A stretch of DNA of 64,000 nucleotides from Pseudomonas sp. HR96 (GCF_034059295.1 NZ_CP139141.1:1099001-1163000), one strand, 5' to 3'. Shown: positions 1 to 12,004, counted from the stretch's first letter. Notes: a model not told the origin generated them from the letters alone. Numbers and translations are program-made.

Positions 1-3000
1 GCCATGCAGGCAACCAGCGCTCACCTCGCCGAGCTGGGTGAAGGCGCTACGGACATTCAGGGCTTCGCGACTCTGCCAGGCAGTCCTGCGGAACAACTCG
101 GCTGGGGGATCGAGCTGCTGTCGAACAAGCCCCTGCGCGCTCTGCTGCAGCTCTGGTTCGGTGCCCGAGTGATGGAGCCTCTGACGCAGATCTTTGATCT
201 GCTTGAGCAAGCCCCGCGCCGTCCGCTGAACAATTCACTGGCGGCGCAGGCCGCCTGGACGTCAGCGCTGTTCGCCATGCCGAAGCTGCAGAGTTACCTG
301 GCCGAAACGCTGTCCCCTGCGGGAGTCGAACTGTTGCGCAGCAGCCTCGATTGGACCCTCGTCAGCCAGCAGTTGCTGATACTCAAGCAGCGCCGTGACA
401 AGGATGCTTCCTGGGCAAGCCAGGCGCGCGAGGCGATCACCGGGCTGGGGCAGATCTTCATGCGCCAGGTCGCCAATCCAGCCGCGCTGACCACGCTGGC
501 CAAGGGCGCGGCGCTTTATGGCCGCCTGCGCAGTGACCCTGAAGCCGTCATGGTACTGAGCGCCTACATCGCCATTCGGGAAATCCCCGACGATTGGACA
601 CTGGCCAGGGACGGTCAACGCTGGCTCTACATCATTTGGGACCGTATCAGTGCGCTGCCCGGTATTGCCGGCAAGGCAGCCTACTACCTGCGGTGGATCG
701 CCCGCGGCCTGAACTTTGCCTGGAAGTGGGCTCGCTCCCCCAGTACTGATGAACTCGAGAGTTGGCTGGAAATGAGCGTCAGGCAGGTGAAATTGGCGAC
801 TGGCGTGTCGGGTGCAGGCGCTCTGGCGCTGGACCTGGTGCCGTTGGCGCCAGCCTTGTGGGAGGCTTTCTCGCAGTCGGGCCAAGGCAAGGGGGCCGAC
901 CTTTCGGCGGGGCAGCGCGGCGTGCGGTTGTTGGAGCATCTGCTGAGCAGCAGCAGCCCGGCGCTCAAGCGCGCCGGCGCCAGTATCGAGAGTGCCGTGG
1001 TCAATGGTCTGGCCGATGCCGTCGGCTCGGCCCTGCCCGAGGGCCAGGCGCCGTTGCTCGGGGCGCTGTCGTTCGGCGCGAGCGCCGCCCCGATCGGCCC
1101 GCCTCCCAGCATTGCCACAGGCGTCGGCCAGGGGCTGTCGGCGCGCTGCCGTGTTCCTTCGGCGGCGCAACTGCGCGTGGACACTCTTGGCGGGCATTAT
1201 CACGCTGCGCTGCTTGGCGCGTTGCTGTTCGGCGGCGTAGCGCTGTCAAGCGCGGGCGCCTACCTGCGCGAGCGCACAGCGGCGCGCAACCCCAGCCTGC
1301 GAGTGCCGCAGGAGGACAGCGGCCCGGCGGACGACGCTACGCATCCGCTCGATAGCGCGGCGTCCGTGACCCCGTGGGGCACGCTGGCAGGCCTATCCAT
1401 CAGTGCTGCGGCGTTCAGCGGCGCCATGGCGATCTACAACTGGCGCGAACGCGAAAAGGCCATCGAGGCCGCCACTCAGTTGGAGCGGATCAACTGGCTG
1501 GACCGACCCATGATCGAGGGGCAGCGCACCACCTTCGCCCAGGGCATCGAGGCGTGTATCCGACGCACTCACAGCGATGCCGAGGCAATACTGGGCGACC
1601 CGCTGAGGCTGGAGGCAGCTGTGCGCCAATTGCTCACGTCGGTAGAGCAGCCCGATGATCCGGTCAGTGACTCCACCGGCCGTCACCGACGCGACCTGCA
1701 ATCGAAGCTGCCAGCAGAGTCCGGCGCAGTGCCCGATCAGCACAGCGCGCTGCATGTGGCCCAACGTGATGGGCGCGTCGAGGTACTGGCCAATGACGAA
1801 CTCAGCGGCAAGGAGCAAACGCTGGTGCTTGAAGGCGATCCGGACGCGCTGGCCGCCAAGACGGCTTTCGAGCTCCTGCTGCACAAATATCAGGTGGAGG
1901 CGGGAGTTGCAGCACTGCGCCAACGCGCCGTGGGAGCGGGCGTACTGCCGGCCCACCTGACCAGCCTGGACGAGTTCGCCGAGTACACGGGCGCACGTAT
2001 TCACGCCAATTACTACAACCGACCCTTCGACCCGGATGAAGCCATCCCCTTGCGCTACGAAGTGTTCGAGGACAACCCACTGGTGTATCTGGTCATGCCG
2101 GCGACGCAACCGGTGATGTCCTTGCGCCGGGCCTACGCGCGCCTGCAGGGCCCCGATGCCGTCGAACGGCTGGAGGGTAACGCCGTGAACGAGCCTTTCT
2201 GGAATCGACAGATGTTCGGTACCAATGGGCGCATCGAGCTTACCCCCCGGCAATTACTGGCGGGGCGTCTGTACGGCAAACTTGGCCAGAATGCGTACAA
2301 CATCGAGATAGACCCGCAGCGCTCTGCCGCTGACCAAGGCGGGGCCCCCGCCCTGTACCTGCAAGCGCTGCGTGATTACCCGACCGTGGAAAAATATCAG
2401 CAACAATTGCAGACGCACATGGACGAGCAGCGCCCCGCCTTGATCGCTAACTACAAACGTCGACTGTTTGATGAATTGAAAGATGCTGTCGGGTCCAAAG
2501 ACTATTCGCCCAGTTCGCGGATCGAACAGGGGCTGGCGAGCCTGCACCCGGTTTTTGCAGGCCCGGCCAAACGCTACAAGATATTCACCCCGGCGTTCGG
2601 TAGCCCACGGCGGGAGTGGTCGGGGCATCAACGAATCCTGCAAACGGTTCGCTACATCGATGCCTCGGCCAATATCGACATCATTGTTTTCATGGCCAAC
2701 CATACCGTGATCGACGCCTATCACCCCGGCTCCGCCGCCCTGACCGCAGGCACCGATGCTGCCTCCTGGCCGGTGTCGACCACCGCAGTGGAGGTCACCG
2801 ACATCTCCCATATAGCTCAGGTGCTGCAGGGTACGGCTCATATGGACAATGAACTGTATGACGCGATTGCAGCGACGGTCGGCCGCGATGAGCGGGACTA
2901 CGCCGAGGCCCTGCGCGACGTGAATGGGCAGCGAGTCTACAACGATGCCTTCATCAAGCGCCTGGAAAATAGCCGGCATAAAGCCGTCAGCAAAGACCCT

Positions 3001-5145
3001 ACGACCCCCTCGAAACTCAAGCTGATCACCGAACGTGCAGAAACGCTGGACCAATTGGCCGACAATGATGTGCGCTACCTGCAGGAATCCCTGCAGAGTG
3101 CGGCGGATCATCAGAGTCGTTCAAAAGCTGAGCAGGCGCTGGATTACTACACCCACAAGTTCGAGTTTGTGATCAATTTATTTGCGGCCGCGCTGACCGT
3201 GGTCGGGGGGTCGCCGTTGTCGATTGCCACCGTGGCCGGTCGCTCAGCGTGGCTGACTGCGCTGTTCAGCTCTACGGCTACCAGCCTTGCGCGCATGACC
3301 GCTGCGGAGAATGTCGACGAGCAGCGTGCGCTGCTGACCCGGTGGCTGACCACGGTGGTCTCGGAAAGCCTGCTTTGGGGAATGGCCGAATTTGGTGTCC
3401 CCCGTATCGCCGAACGTGTCCTCGCCAGCAAGCCGGGCAAGGCTGTGCTGCTCAGCCGGCGCCGGTTGCTGGAGTTGCAACCGCAGCTGGAATCGCCGCG
3501 TTTCCTGCGCTACGTCGACGAATACTATGGCGCGCTGGCGGCGGGTGCTGATCCAGTGGTGCGTGAGGCCTATGACGAGTCGATCAAGACCGCGCTGCGC
3601 AAGTCCATAGAGCAAGCCCTCAACGCCTCACTGGTGAGCTCGGCCTTCTGGGGCTACCCGGCGCTGCAGGAAGCGGTGCTGAACCTCGATTGGGAGGCGC
3701 TGGACGTTCCAGAGGCCATGGCCGAGCGAAACCCGTCGTTCAAGCGTAACAGCGCCATTCTCTACGAGAACGCGAATTATGCCGGTAAAACCGTGCGGCG
3801 CCGGTTGCCGCGCAACACCCTTTCTGCCGCCACCCGCACCTCTCAAGCCTGGAAGCTGGTCAGGGAGGATGGGCTGTTGGTTGCCCAGGCCGACAAGGAT
3901 CCGGACGTGGGCCCCGACGACCCCCGCAACCGCTGGATCAAGTTGGACTGGCAGGTCGGATTGGGCCTGCCCGGGCGGTATCGCAATTTTGACCGTACCA
4001 GCTATTACTTGCTCAACGACGACACGCCGTGGTCCAGGTTCGAAGCCGAGCAGTACCGGCTGCTCAAGGAAAATGGTACCTGGCGGGCAGAGCGGGTGAT
4101 TCGAACGCCCGAACAACGGGTTGCCGACAGGGAGCAGCGCCGTGCGGCTCAGAGCGGGCAGACACAAGCTCCAGAGGACGACCTCACGCCTTATGAGCCC
4201 GCAGTGGCCTGGCAAATTGACGTCACAGGGGCAAAATACCGCGCGGTACCGGTGCCCTCGTACAATGCTCAGGAGAACCGTTGGCAAAAGGTTTCCGTCG
4301 ATGACCCCTCAGAGCCAGGCTTATATGTGCGCATCGCTAATCGCGCCACCTACCGGTCCTATCGGCACCAGCGCTATGGGCGCTCACAACCGTTGTACCA
4401 GCTTGAGACACAGGGTGGGCTATGGCGTGCCTCTGAACAGACATCGGCGTCAACCTATGACCCATGGCCTGATCTGCAGTTGCTGGAGGCGAGTGAAAAG
4501 GCTCAGGCCGAAGACCTCCGGTACGCCAAGGCGGCGCAGACCCGGCTGGATCTGCTGGAGCCCAAGGGTAATCAGTGGGCTGGCGAGCAGAATATGGTTA
4601 TCAGCAACCTCAATAGAATGGAAGCCCATTGGACGGCTGACGGTTCTGCCGTAGGGCGTCTGGATGTTCACGTCAGTCAGTTTCAAGTGGATCAGCTTTC
4701 CACTCGCCATGAGCGAGTGAAAAAAGAGCTGAACCTGCTGCATCAAGAGCATGCACAGATGACCCAGGCATTTCATGACCGCTACGCGCGCCGCCAGGAT
4801 TTCCAGGTTCAGTGGCAAAACTATAACACCCTCAAACGCACCGGTCGGTCGCTGACAGCGTTGCAAGCGGAGGATCGCAAACTCGAGGACGAAGCCGCCG
4901 GGTGCGACAAGGAACTGCGGCGTCTAGACCGCGATACCACGGTGCTGGGCGAGGACCGCAAGGCTGTCCTGAGGAATCGCTTGCAAAGCATCGCCACGTC
5001 CCTGGCCCTGCATATGACCCTGAGATCACGGATGAGCACTGAGATACGCGGTCTTCTCCCGCTGGTCAGCGCCGGTCAGCGGCGGAACTACGAGCGCAAA
5101 GCGCCTCCCTTGGAGCCATATGACCGGCCGGGGGTCTATTATTGA
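1..5145 (+). CDS. Very large toxin-like protein (dermonecrotic-toxin/DUF6543-like), probably 5'-truncated by the window
   Basis: The frame encodes at least 1713 residues, with the first visible Met at base 4 and no stop or ribosome site before it, so the true start may lie upstream. Hydrophobic stretches sit near residues 397-424, 457-484 and 1053-1095, the last a Gly/Ala/Ser-rich segment of the kind seen in large Pseudomonas proteins annotated as dermonecrotic-toxin or membrane-targeted effectors. The C-terminal part (about 1555-1690) is Glu/Lys/Arg/Leu-rich and probably coiled coil. No signal peptide, RHS/YD repeats or recognisable catalytic motif were seen. It stands alone, with a 38-bp palindrome just after its stop, followed by the glucose transporter operon. 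The family call is by overall resemblance only; it could be another class of giant secreted or contact-dependent protein. Confidence 0.5.
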   Translation, partial: AMQATSAHLAELGEGATDIQGFATLPGSPAEQLGWGIELLSNKPLRALLQLWFGARVMEPLTQIFDLLEQAPRRPLNNSLAAQAAWTSALFAMPKLQSYLAETLSPAGVELLRSSLDWTLVSQQLLILKQRRDKDASWASQAREAITGLGQIFMRQVANPAALTTLAKGAALYGRLRSDPEAVMVLSAYIAIREIPDDWTLARDGQRWLYIIWDRISALPGIAGKAAYYLRWIARGLNFAWKWARSPSTDELESWLEMSVRQVKLATGVSGAGALALDLVPLAPALWEAFSQSGQGKGADLSAGQRGVRLLEHLLSSSSPALKRAGASIESAVVNGLADAVGSALPEGQAPLLGALSFGASAAPIGPPPSIATGVGQGLSARCRVPSAAQLRVDTLGGHYHAALLGALLFGGVALSSAGAYLRERTAARNPSLRVPQEDSGPADDATHPLDSAASVTPWGTLAGLSISAAAFSGAMAIYNWREREKAIEAATQLERINWLDRPMIEGQRTTFAQGIEACIRRTHSDAEAILGDPLRLEAAVRQLLTSVEQPDDPVSDSTGRHRRDLQSKLPAESGAVPDQHSALHVAQRDGRVEVLANDELSGKEQTLVLEGDPDALAAKTAFELLLHKYQVEAGVAALRQRAVGAGVLPAHLTSLDEFAEYTGARIHANYYNRPFDPDEAIPLRYEVFEDNPLVYLVMPATQPVMSLRRAYARLQGPDAVERLEGNAVNEPFWNRQMFGTNGRIELTPRQLLAGRLYGKLGQNAYNIEIDPQRSAADQGGAPALYLQALRDYPTVEKYQQQLQTHMDEQRPALIANYKRRLFDELKDAVGSKDYSPSSRIEQGLASLHPVFAGPAKRYKIFTPAFGSPRREWSGHQRILQTVRYIDASANIDIIVFMANHTVIDAYHPGSAALTAGTDAASWPVSTTAVEVTDISHIAQVLQGTAHMDNELYDAIAATVGRDERDYAEALRDVNGQRVYNDAFIKRLENSRHKAVSKDPTTPSKLKLITERAETLDQLADNDVRYLQESLQSAADHQSRSKAEQALDYYTHKFEFVINLFAAALTVVGGSPLSIATVAGRSAWLTALFSSTATSLARMTAAENVDEQRALLTRWLTTVVSESLLWGMAEFGVPRIAERVLASKPGKAVLLSRRRLLELQPQLESPRFLRYVDEYYGALAAGADPVVREAYDESIKTALRKSIEQALNASLVSSAFWGYPALQEAVLNLDWEALDVPEAMAERNPSFKRNSAILYENANYAGKTVRRRLPRNTLSAATRTSQAWKLVREDGLLVAQADKDPDVGPDDPRNRWIKLDWQVGLGLPGRYRNFDRTSYYLLNDDTPWSRFEAEQYRLLKENGTWRAERVIRTPEQRVADREQRRAAQSGQTQAPEDDLTPYEPAVAWQIDVTGAKYRAVPVPSYNAQENRWQKVSVDDPSEPGLYVRIANRATYRSYRHQRYGRSQPLYQLETQGGLWRASEQTSASTYDPWPDLQLLEASEKAQAEDLRYAKAAQTRLDLLEPKGNQWAGEQNMVISNLNRMEAHWTADGSAVGRLDVHVSQFQVDQLSTRHERVKKELNLLHQEHAQMTQAFHDRYARRQDFQVQWQNYNTLKRTGRSLTALQAEDRKLEDEAAGCDKELRRLDRDTTVLGEDRKAVLRNRLQSIATSLALHMTLRSRMSTEIRGLLPLVSAGQRRNYERKAPPLEPYDRPGVYY

Positions 5146-5147
5146 AC

Positions 5148-5185
5148 GATGGGGAAATGTCACCACGTGGTGACATTTCCCCATC
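5148..5185. repeat. Perfect 38-bp palindrome between toxin-like gene and gtsA
   Basis: Bases 5148-5166 are the exact reverse complement of 5167-5185, with CACGTG at the centre. It starts 3 bp after the stop of the upstream gene. As RNA it would fold into a very stable hairpin, but no T-run follows, so it is not a canonical intrinsic terminator. It may be a transcript end or processing signal, or a protein-binding site. Confidence 0.85.
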
Positions 5186-5257
5186 CCTTCGTTACCTCCG
5201 TCAGCTACTACGCTGGTTTAGACTCCCCGCAGCGCAAGCACCAGACTTGCCTTGCAT

Positions 5258-5272
5258 AACAACAAAAAAAGG
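5258..5272 (+). promoter_or_regulatory. A-rich Crc/Hfq-type motif at the gtsA ribosome site
   Basis: AACAACAAAAAAAGG matches the AANAANAA catabolite-activity motif bound by Hfq with Crc in Pseudomonas and runs straight into the GGA Shine-Dalgarno of gtsA. Its position is typical for catabolite repression of translation. The motif is seen; binding is inferred. Confidence 0.65.
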
Positions 5273-5279
5273 AATTCAC

Positions 5280-6566
5280 ATGAAAGCGATCTCTCGCCTC
5301 GCCGTAGCCATTTCCCTTGCTTCGTTGTTCCCTGTCAGTGCCTTCGCCGCCGATTCCAAAGGCACCGTCGAAGTGGTGCACTGGTGGACTTCCGGTGGTG
5401 AAAAAGCGGCTGTCGACGTCCTCAAGGCTCAGGTCGAAAAAGACGGCTTCACCTGGAAAGACGGTGCTGTCGCCGGTGGCGGTGGTGCTACCGCGATGAC
5501 CGTGCTCAAGAGCCGCGCGGTTGCCGGCAACCCGCCAGGCGTTGCCCAGATCAAGGGCCCTGACATCCAGGAATGGGCGTCCACCGGCCTGCTCGACACC
5601 GACGTCCTCAAGGACGTAGCCAAAGAAGAGAAGTGGGACAGCCTGCTCGACAAGAAAGTCTCCGATACCGTGAAGTACGACGGTGACTACGTCGCCGTGC
5701 CGGTCAACATCCACCGCGTCAACTGGCTGTGGATCAACCCGGAAGTCTTCAAGAAAGCCGGCATCACCAAGAACCCCACCACCCTCGAAGAATTCTACGC
5801 CGCCGGCGACAAGCTCAAGGCCGCAGGCTTCATTGCGCTCGCCCACGGTGGCCAGCCTTGGCAGGACAGCACCGTGTTCGAAGCCGTGGTGCTCTCGGTG
5901 ATGGGTGCCGACGGTTACAAGAAAGCTCTGGTCGACCTCGACGAAGCCGCGCTGACCGGTCCGCAAATGGTCAAGTCGCTGACCGAGCTGAAGAAAGTCG
6001 CGACCTACATGGACGCCGACGGCAAGGGCCAGGACTGGAACCTGGAAGCCGGCAAGGTCATCAATGGCAAGGCCGGTATGCAGATCATGGGTGACTGGGC
6101 CAAGTCCGAATGGACCGCCGCCAAGAAAATCGCCGGCAAGGACTACGAGTGCGTGCCGTTCCCTGGCACCGACAAGGCCTTCACCTACAACATCGACTCG
6201 CTGGCCGTGTTCAAGCAGAAAGACAAAGGCACGGCTGCCGGTCAGCAGGACATTGCCAAGGTCGTGCTGGGTGAGAACTTCCAGAAGGTCTTCAGCATCA
6301 ACAAGGGCTCGATCCCTGTGCGCGTCGACATGCTGAACAAGATGGACTCCTACGGCTTCGACTCCTGCGCCCAGACCGCTGCCAAGGACTTCCTGGCTGA
6401 CGCCAAGACCGGCGGCCTGCAGCCAAGCATGGCCCATAACATGGCCACGACCCTGGCGGTGCAAGGCGCATTCTTCGACGTCGTGACCAACTACATCAAC
6501 AACCCGAAAGCCGACCCGACCGACACCGCCAAGCAACTGGCCGCGGCGATCAAGTCAGCCAAGTAA
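5280..6566 (+). CDS. gtsA: Glucose/mannose ABC transporter periplasmic binding protein
   Basis: Captures glucose in the periplasm and delivers it to the GtsBC-GtsD transporter. The protein has 428 residues, beginning with a Sec signal peptide ([23 protein letters not shown]) followed by a family 1 sugar-binding fold with the [10 protein letters not shown] segment typical of Pseudomonas glucose-binding proteins. The open frame extends upstream to 5142, but ATG 5280 is chosen because it has a GGA ribosome site and starts the signal peptide. It is first in gtsABCD-oprB. A GC-rich hairpin follows before gtsB, which may keep gtsA mRNA more abundant than the permease message. An A-rich Crc/Hfq-type motif overlaps the ribosome site. 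Confidence 0.93.
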   Translation: MKAISRLAVAISLASLFPVSAFAADSKGTVEVVHWWTSGGEKAAVDVLKAQVEKDGFTWKDGAVAGGGGATAMTVLKSRAVAGNPPGVAQIKGPDIQEWASTGLLDTDVLKDVAKEEKWDSLLDKKVSDTVKYDGDYVAVPVNIHRVNWLWINPEVFKKAGITKNPTTLEEFYAAGDKLKAAGFIALAHGGQPWQDSTVFEAVVLSVMGADGYKKALVDLDEAALTGPQMVKSLTELKKVATYMDADGKGQDWNLEAGKVINGKAGMQIMGDWAKSEWTAAKKIAGKDYECVPFPGTDKAFTYNIDSLAVFKQKDKGTAAGQQDIAKVVLGENFQKVFSINKGSIPVRVDMLNKMDSYGFDSCAQTAAKDFLADAKTGGLQPSMAHNMATTLAVQGAFFDVVTNYINNPKADPTDTAKQLAAAIKSAK

Positions 6567-6578
6567 CGGTGACCGCGT

Positions 6579-6597
6579 GGGGGCCTTCCTGGCCCCC
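6579..6597 (+). other. Intercistronic hairpin between gtsA and gtsB
   Basis: GGGGGCC-ttcct-GGCCCCC forms a 7-bp GC stem 13 bases after the gtsA stop, without a T-run. Such hairpins behind binding-protein genes usually stabilise the upstream message or partly attenuate read-through. The stem is seen; the role is inferred. Confidence 0.7.
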
Positions 6598-6643
6598 GCC
6601 CGGCTTGATTCTGTAGTCCTTTTCCCCTGAACTGGATTTTCCC

Positions 6644-7552
6644 ATGAGCTCTATTGCTGTGTTCAGCAAAGCCTCGCCGTTCGATGCACTGCAGCGCTGG
6701 CTACCTAAACTGGTGCTGGCGCCCAGCATGTTCATCGTCCTGGTGGGCTTTTATGGCTACATCCTGTGGACGTTCGTCCTGTCGTTCACCACGTCCACCT
6801 TCCTGCCGAGCTACAACTGGGCAGGGCTGGCGCAATATGCCCGATTGTTCGACAACGACCGCTGGTGGGTCGCGAGCAAGAACCTCGCGGTATTCGGCGG
6901 CATGTTCATCGGCATCACCCTGGTCATAGGCGTGCTGCTGGCGGTGTTCCTTGACCAGCGCATCCGTCGCGAAGGTTTCATCCGCACAATTTATCTGTAC
7001 CCGATGGCGCTCTCGATGATCGTCACCGGTACCGCCTGGAAATGGCTGCTCAACCCCGGCATGGGCCTGGACAAGCTGCTGCGCGACTGGGGCTGGGAAG
7101 GTTTTCGCCTGGATTGGCTGATCGACCCGAACCGCGTGGTGTACTGCCTGGTGATCGCCGCCGTCTGGCAAGCCTCGGGTTTCATCATGGCGATGTTCCT
7201 CGCCGGCCTGCGCGGGGTCGATCAGTCGATCATCCGTGCCGCGCAGATCGACGGCGCGAGCCTGCCGCGCATCTACTGGAGCGTGGTGCTGCCCAGTCTG
7301 CGTCCGGTGTTCTTCAGTGCAGTGATGATCCTGGCGCATATCGCGATCAAGAGTTTCGACCTGGTGGCGGCGATGACGGCCGGCGGCCCGGGTTACTCGT
7401 CCGACCTGCCAGCGATGTTCATGTACTCCTTCACCTTCAGCCGCGGCCAGATGGGCATGGGCTCGGCCAGTGCCATTCTGATGCTCGGTGCGATCCTCGC
7501 GATCATCGTGCCATACCTGTACTCCGAGCTGAGGGCCAAGCGCAATGACTAG
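6644..7552 (+). CDS. gtsB: Glucose ABC transporter permease, MalF type
   Basis: One of two inner-membrane permeases forming the glucose channel. It has 302 residues with about six hydrophobic helices. The EAA-loop signature that contacts the ATPase is visible near residues 200-225 (RAAQIDGASLPRIYWSVVLP). An N-terminal hydrophobic helix begins near residue 25. It lies 77 bases after gtsA, with the hairpin between them, and overlaps gtsC by 8 bases, so translation is probably coupled. The ribosome site is weak. Family membership is clear; glucose as substrate follows from the operon with oprB and the zwf genes. Confidence 0.92.
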   Translation: MSSIAVFSKASPFDALQRWLPKLVLAPSMFIVLVGFYGYILWTFVLSFTTSTFLPSYNWAGLAQYARLFDNDRWWVASKNLAVFGGMFIGITLVIGVLLAVFLDQRIRREGFIRTIYLYPMALSMIVTGTAWKWLLNPGMGLDKLLRDWGWEGFRLDWLIDPNRVVYCLVIAAVWQASGFIMAMFLAGLRGVDQSIIRAAQIDGASLPRIYWSVVLPSLRPVFFSAVMILAHIAIKSFDLVAAMTAGGPGYSSDLPAMFMYSFTFSRGQMGMGSASAILMLGAILAIIVPYLYSELRAKRND

Positions 7553-8390
7553 TCTCGCCGCCAAACCTGCGCTCAGCCTGAGCCGCATCGCGATCTACGC
7601 GGTGCTGATCTTCGCTGTGCTGCTGTACCTGGTACCGCTGGTGGTGATGTTGCTGACCAGCTTCAAGACCCCGGAAGACATCAGCACCGGCAACCTGCTG
7701 AGCTGGCCGACCGTGGTCAGCGGCATCGGCTGGGTCAAGGCCTGGGGAACCGTCCATGGCTACTTCTGGAACTCGATCAAGATCACCGTGCCTGCGGTGC
7801 TGATCTCCACCGCCATCGGTGCGTTGAACGGCTACGTGCTGTCGTTCTGGCGCTTTCGCGGTTCGCAGCTGTTCTTCGGCCTGCTGCTGTTCGGCTGCTT
7901 CCTGCCGTTCCAGACCGTGCTGCTGCCAGCCTCGTTCACTCTCGGCAAGATGGGCCTGGCCAGTACCACCACCGGCCTGGTGTTCGTGCACGTGGTCTAC
8001 GGCCTGGCGTTCACCACCCTGTTCTTTCGCAACTACTACGTGAGCATTCCGGATGCCCTGGTCAAGGCCGCACGCCTGGACGGCGCCGGCTTCTTCACCA
8101 TCTTCCGGCAGATCATCCTGCCGATGTCGACCCCGATCATCATGGTCTGCCTGATCTGGCAGTTCACCCAGATCTGGAACGACTTCCTGTTCGGCGTGGT
8201 GTTCTCCAGCGGCGATTCCCAGCCCATCACGGTGGCGCTGAACAACCTGGTCAACACCAGCACCGGGGCCAAGGAATATAACGTGGATATGGCGGCGGCG
8301 ATGATCGCCGGGCTACCGACCCTGCTGGTCTATGTGATCGCAGGCAAGTATTTCGTGCGCGGCCTCACGGCTGGCGCGGTCAAGGGGTAA
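7545..8390 (+). CDS. gtsC: Glucose ABC transporter permease, MalG type
   Basis: The second inner-membrane permease, 281 residues with six predicted helices. The EAA loop is near residues 174-200 (KAARLDGAGFFTIFRQIILP), as in MalG-like carbohydrate permeases. Its ATG lies inside the end of gtsB (8-base overlap), and the stop is 2 bases before gtsD, so the three are one translational unit. It pairs with GtsB and is energised by GtsD. Confidence 0.92.
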   Translation: MTSLAAKPALSLSRIAIYAVLIFAVLLYLVPLVVMLLTSFKTPEDISTGNLLSWPTVVSGIGWVKAWGTVHGYFWNSIKITVPAVLISTAIGALNGYVLSFWRFRGSQLFFGLLLFGCFLPFQTVLLPASFTLGKMGLASTTTGLVFVHVVYGLAFTTLFFRNYYVSIPDALVKAARLDGAGFFTIFRQIILPMSTPIIMVCLIWQFTQIWNDFLFGVVFSSGDSQPITVALNNLVNTSTGAKEYNVDMAAAMIAGLPTLLVYVIAGKYFVRGLTAGAVKG

Positions 8391-8392
8391 TC

Positions 8393-9553
<1,161 letters not shown>

Positions 9554-9648
9554 AGCGCGCACTGCCGAACAGATTGGCGGCGTCTGGCATGACAGGCGCC
9601 GTGGATACTGTACCAAGCGTCATATCAAAGCAGTCATAAGCGGTACAT

Positions 9649-9658
9649 AACAATAAAA
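9649..9658 (+). promoter_or_regulatory. A-rich Crc/Hfq-type motif before oprB
   Basis: AACAATAAAA, 15 bases before the oprB start codon and just 5' of the GAGG ribosome site, matches AANAANAA. Together with the similar motif at gtsA it suggests both outer- and inner-membrane glucose uptake are repressed translationally by Crc/Hfq. The motif is seen; the function is inferred. Confidence 0.6.
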
Positions 9659-9673
9659 TCGAGGATTCAAGGG

Positions 9674-11041
9674 ATGAAAAAGCAATTGAAGAAGCCATCC
9701 GGCGCGCGGCTGATCTGCCAACTCACTGCGCTCAGCGCTCTGGGCCTGGCGGCGACAGCGTTCGCGGCACCGGAAACCGACGCATCATTCGATCCGAGCA
9801 CCCGCGCAACGGGTGACTGGGGCGGGCTGCGTACCGACCTGTACAACAAAGGTTACGACATCAACCTGGAGTATGTAGGTGAAGCCGCAACCAACCTCAA
9901 GGGTGGTTACGACAACGACAAGACGGCCCGCTACAGCGACCAGTTCGCCGTCGGCGCCCAGCTCGACCTGCAAAAAATTCTGGGCTGGCACGATGCCGAG
10001 TTCAAGATCACCGTCACCGAGCGTAGTGGTCGCAACATTTCCAACGACCGCATCGGCGACCCGCGTACCGGCACACTCAGCTCCTCGCAGGAAGTCTGGG
10101 GTCGTGGCCAGACCTACCGCCTGACCCAGATGTGGTACAAACAGAAGTTCTTCGACGGACACCTGGACATCAAGGCCGGCCGCTTTGGCCCGGGCGAAGA
10201 TTTCAACAGCTTCCCTTGCGACTTCCAGAACCTGACCTTCTGCGGCTCGCAGGTCGGTAACTGGACGGGCGACATCTGGTACAACTGGCCAGTCAGCCAG
10301 TGGGCAGCACGTGTGAAGTGGGCGTTCAACCCTGAATTCTTCGTGCAGATCGGCGCCTTCGAGCAGAACCCGTCGGAACTGGAGCGTCAAAACGGCTTCA
10401 AGCTCAGCGGCAGCGGCACCAAGGGCACCATCATTCCTGTGGAAGCGGTGTGGTCGCCGAATATCCAGGGCCTGCCAGGCGAATACCGCATCGGTTACTA
10501 CAAGAGCTCGGCCAACGCCAACGACGTCTATGAAGGCGCCGATGGTCAGGCACAGCCCATCTCCGGCGGCGACTTCAAGGAGCACGACGAGAAGCACGGC
10601 TGGTGGGTGGTTGCTCAGCAACAAATCACTTCGCACAACGGTGATATCAGCCGTGGTCTGAGCGTATTCGCCCAGGCAACCGGGCACGCCAAGGACACCA
10701 ACAACATCCAGGACTACCAATCGGTGGGCTTGACCTACCGCGGTCCGTTCGATGCACGTCCCAAGGATGACCTGGGCCTGGCGTTCGGTCGTATCCACGT
10801 CAACGACCGGGTCACCGATCGCGAGAAGCTGGAAAACGCGCTGAGCGGCATCAGCGACTACGACAACCCGAACTACATCCCGGTGCAGAAGACCGAGTAC
10901 AACGCCGAGATCTACTACGGCTTCCACGTCACCAACTGGCTGACCGTGCGCCCCAACCTGCAGTACGTGAGGAACCCGGGCGGTGTTGATCAGGTCGACA
11001 ACGCCATCGTTGCGGGCCTGAAGGTGCAGTCCAAGTTCTGA
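9674..11041 (+). CDS. oprB: Carbohydrate-selective outer-membrane porin OprB
   Basis: A glucose-inducible sugar channel of the outer membrane, 455 residues. A Lys-rich N-terminus and hydrophobic core end in a probable signal cleavage after TAFA. The mature part begins with the TGDWGGLRTDLYNKGYD segment typical of OprB porins, has alternating aromatic beta-strand segments, and ends with the C-terminal Phe (VQSKF) used for outer-membrane assembly. A ribosome site (GAGGATTCAAGGG) precedes ATG. It lies 120 bases after gtsD and is closed by a strong terminator, so it is probably the last gene of the glucose-uptake operon. Confidence 0.94.
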   Translation: MKKQLKKPSGARLICQLTALSALGLAATAFAAPETDASFDPSTRATGDWGGLRTDLYNKGYDINLEYVGEAATNLKGGYDNDKTARYSDQFAVGAQLDLQKILGWHDAEFKITVTERSGRNISNDRIGDPRTGTLSSSQEVWGRGQTYRLTQMWYKQKFFDGHLDIKAGRFGPGEDFNSFPCDFQNLTFCGSQVGNWTGDIWYNWPVSQWAARVKWAFNPEFFVQIGAFEQNPSELERQNGFKLSGSGTKGTIIPVEAVWSPNIQGLPGEYRIGYYKSSANANDVYEGADGQAQPISGGDFKEHDEKHGWWVVAQQQITSHNGDISRGLSVFAQATGHAKDTNNIQDYQSVGLTYRGPFDARPKDDLGLAFGRIHVNDRVTDREKLENALSGISDYDNPNYIPVQKTEYNAEIYYGFHVTNWLTVRPNLQYVRNPGGVDQVDNAIVAGLKVQSKF

Positions 11042-11059
11042 TTTGATGTGCGCGCTTTG

Positions 11060-11087
11060 CGGACGACCCTGGTCGTCCGTTTTTTTT
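11060..11087 (+). terminator. Intrinsic terminator after oprB
   Basis: CGGACGACC-ct-GGTCGTCCG forms a 9-bp stem followed by eight T, 18 bases after the oprB stop. It separates the gts-oprB operon from convergent hexR. Confidence 0.9.
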
Positions 11088-11134
11088 GCGTGCGATTTGG
11101 CGAGGTTTGCAGGGTGACTATCCGCTGCTGCCCA

Positions 11135-12004
11135 TCAATCCAGATTGTCATCCACCGGATAACGGCTGGCGTTCAGGCTTTCCTTGATCTTGCGCAGGTG
11201 CGGCTGAAAGTCCACTCCGCGACGAAGGGTCATGCCGGTTGCCAAAACATCGAGTACGGTTAATTGAATGATGCGCGAGGTCATGGGCATGTAGATATCC
11301 GTGTCTTCGGGCAGCGGTATATTCAGGCTCAGGGAGCTGGCCTGGGCCAGCGGGGAGCCTGCGGCCGTCAGGCCGAGCACTGATGCGCCGTTTTCCCGGG
11401 CCAGGCGTGCCACCTCCACCAGTTCGCGAGTGCGCCCGGTGTAGGAGATGATCACGAACAGCTCGCCGGTGTGTGCCACCGAGGCCAGCATGCGCTGCAT
11501 CAGCACGTCGGCGTGGGCCGACACGGCCAGGTTGAAACGAAAGAATTTGTGCTGGGCGTCCAGGGCCACCGGGGCCGAGGCGCCAAGCCCGAAGAAGTGG
11601 ATCTGCCGGGCCTGGATCAGCAGGTCGACGGCGCGGCTGACCAACTGCGGATCAAGCGCCTGGCAGGCGCTGTCCAATGAGGCAATGGCGCTGGCGAAGA
11701 TCTTGCGGGTGTAGGCTGCCGGGTCATCGTCGGCTTCCACTGCGCGGCTGACATACGCCGCGCCGCTGGCCAGGCTCTGCGCCAGCTGCAGTTTGAGCTC
11801 CGGGTAGCCGCTGACGCCGAAGGAGCGGCAGAAGCGGTTGACCGTCGGCTCGCTGACCTTGGCGGCCTGGGCCAGGGCGGCAATGCTGAAACGCGTGGCC
11901 TGCTGTGGGTTTTGCAGAATGATTTCCGCGACTTTGCGCTCGGCCTTGTTCAATTCATCCAGGCGGCCCTGTATTTGTTCCAGCAGGTTTCGCACGCGTT
12001 CCAT
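11135..12004 (-). CDS. hexR: Transcriptional repressor HexR (RpiR family)
   Basis: A repressor of glucose catabolic genes that is released by 2-keto-3-deoxy-6-phosphogluconate. The product has 289 residues: an N-terminal RpiR helix-turn-helix (about 1-75, including [20 protein letters not shown]) and a C-terminal sugar-phosphate isomerase (SIS) domain (about 125-260, with [10 protein letters not shown] and [10 protein letters not shown]). The frame extends 11 codons upstream, but ATG 12004 gives the conserved [12 protein letters not shown] start. It is divergent from zwf, with a HexR-like dyad between them, so it probably controls zwf-pgl-eda and itself. Confidence 0.93.
   Translation of the reverse strand: MERVRNLLEQIQGRLDELNKAERKVAEIILQNPQQATRFSIAALAQAAKVSEPTVNRFCRSFGVSGYPELKLQLAQSLASGAAYVSRAVEADDDPAAYTRKIFASAIASLDSACQALDPQLVSRAVDLLIQARQIHFFGLGASAPVALDAQHKFFRFNLAVSAHADVLMQRMLASVAHTGELFVIISYTGRTRELVEVARLARENGASVLGLTAAGSPLAQASSLSLNIPLPEDTDIYMPMTSRIIQLTVLDVLATGMTLRRGVDFQPHLRKIKESLNASRYPVDDNLD

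Noticed and set aside
5208..6536. 442-codon minus-strand frame opposite gtsA
   Set aside because: gtsA is unambiguous; the antisense frame has no motif.
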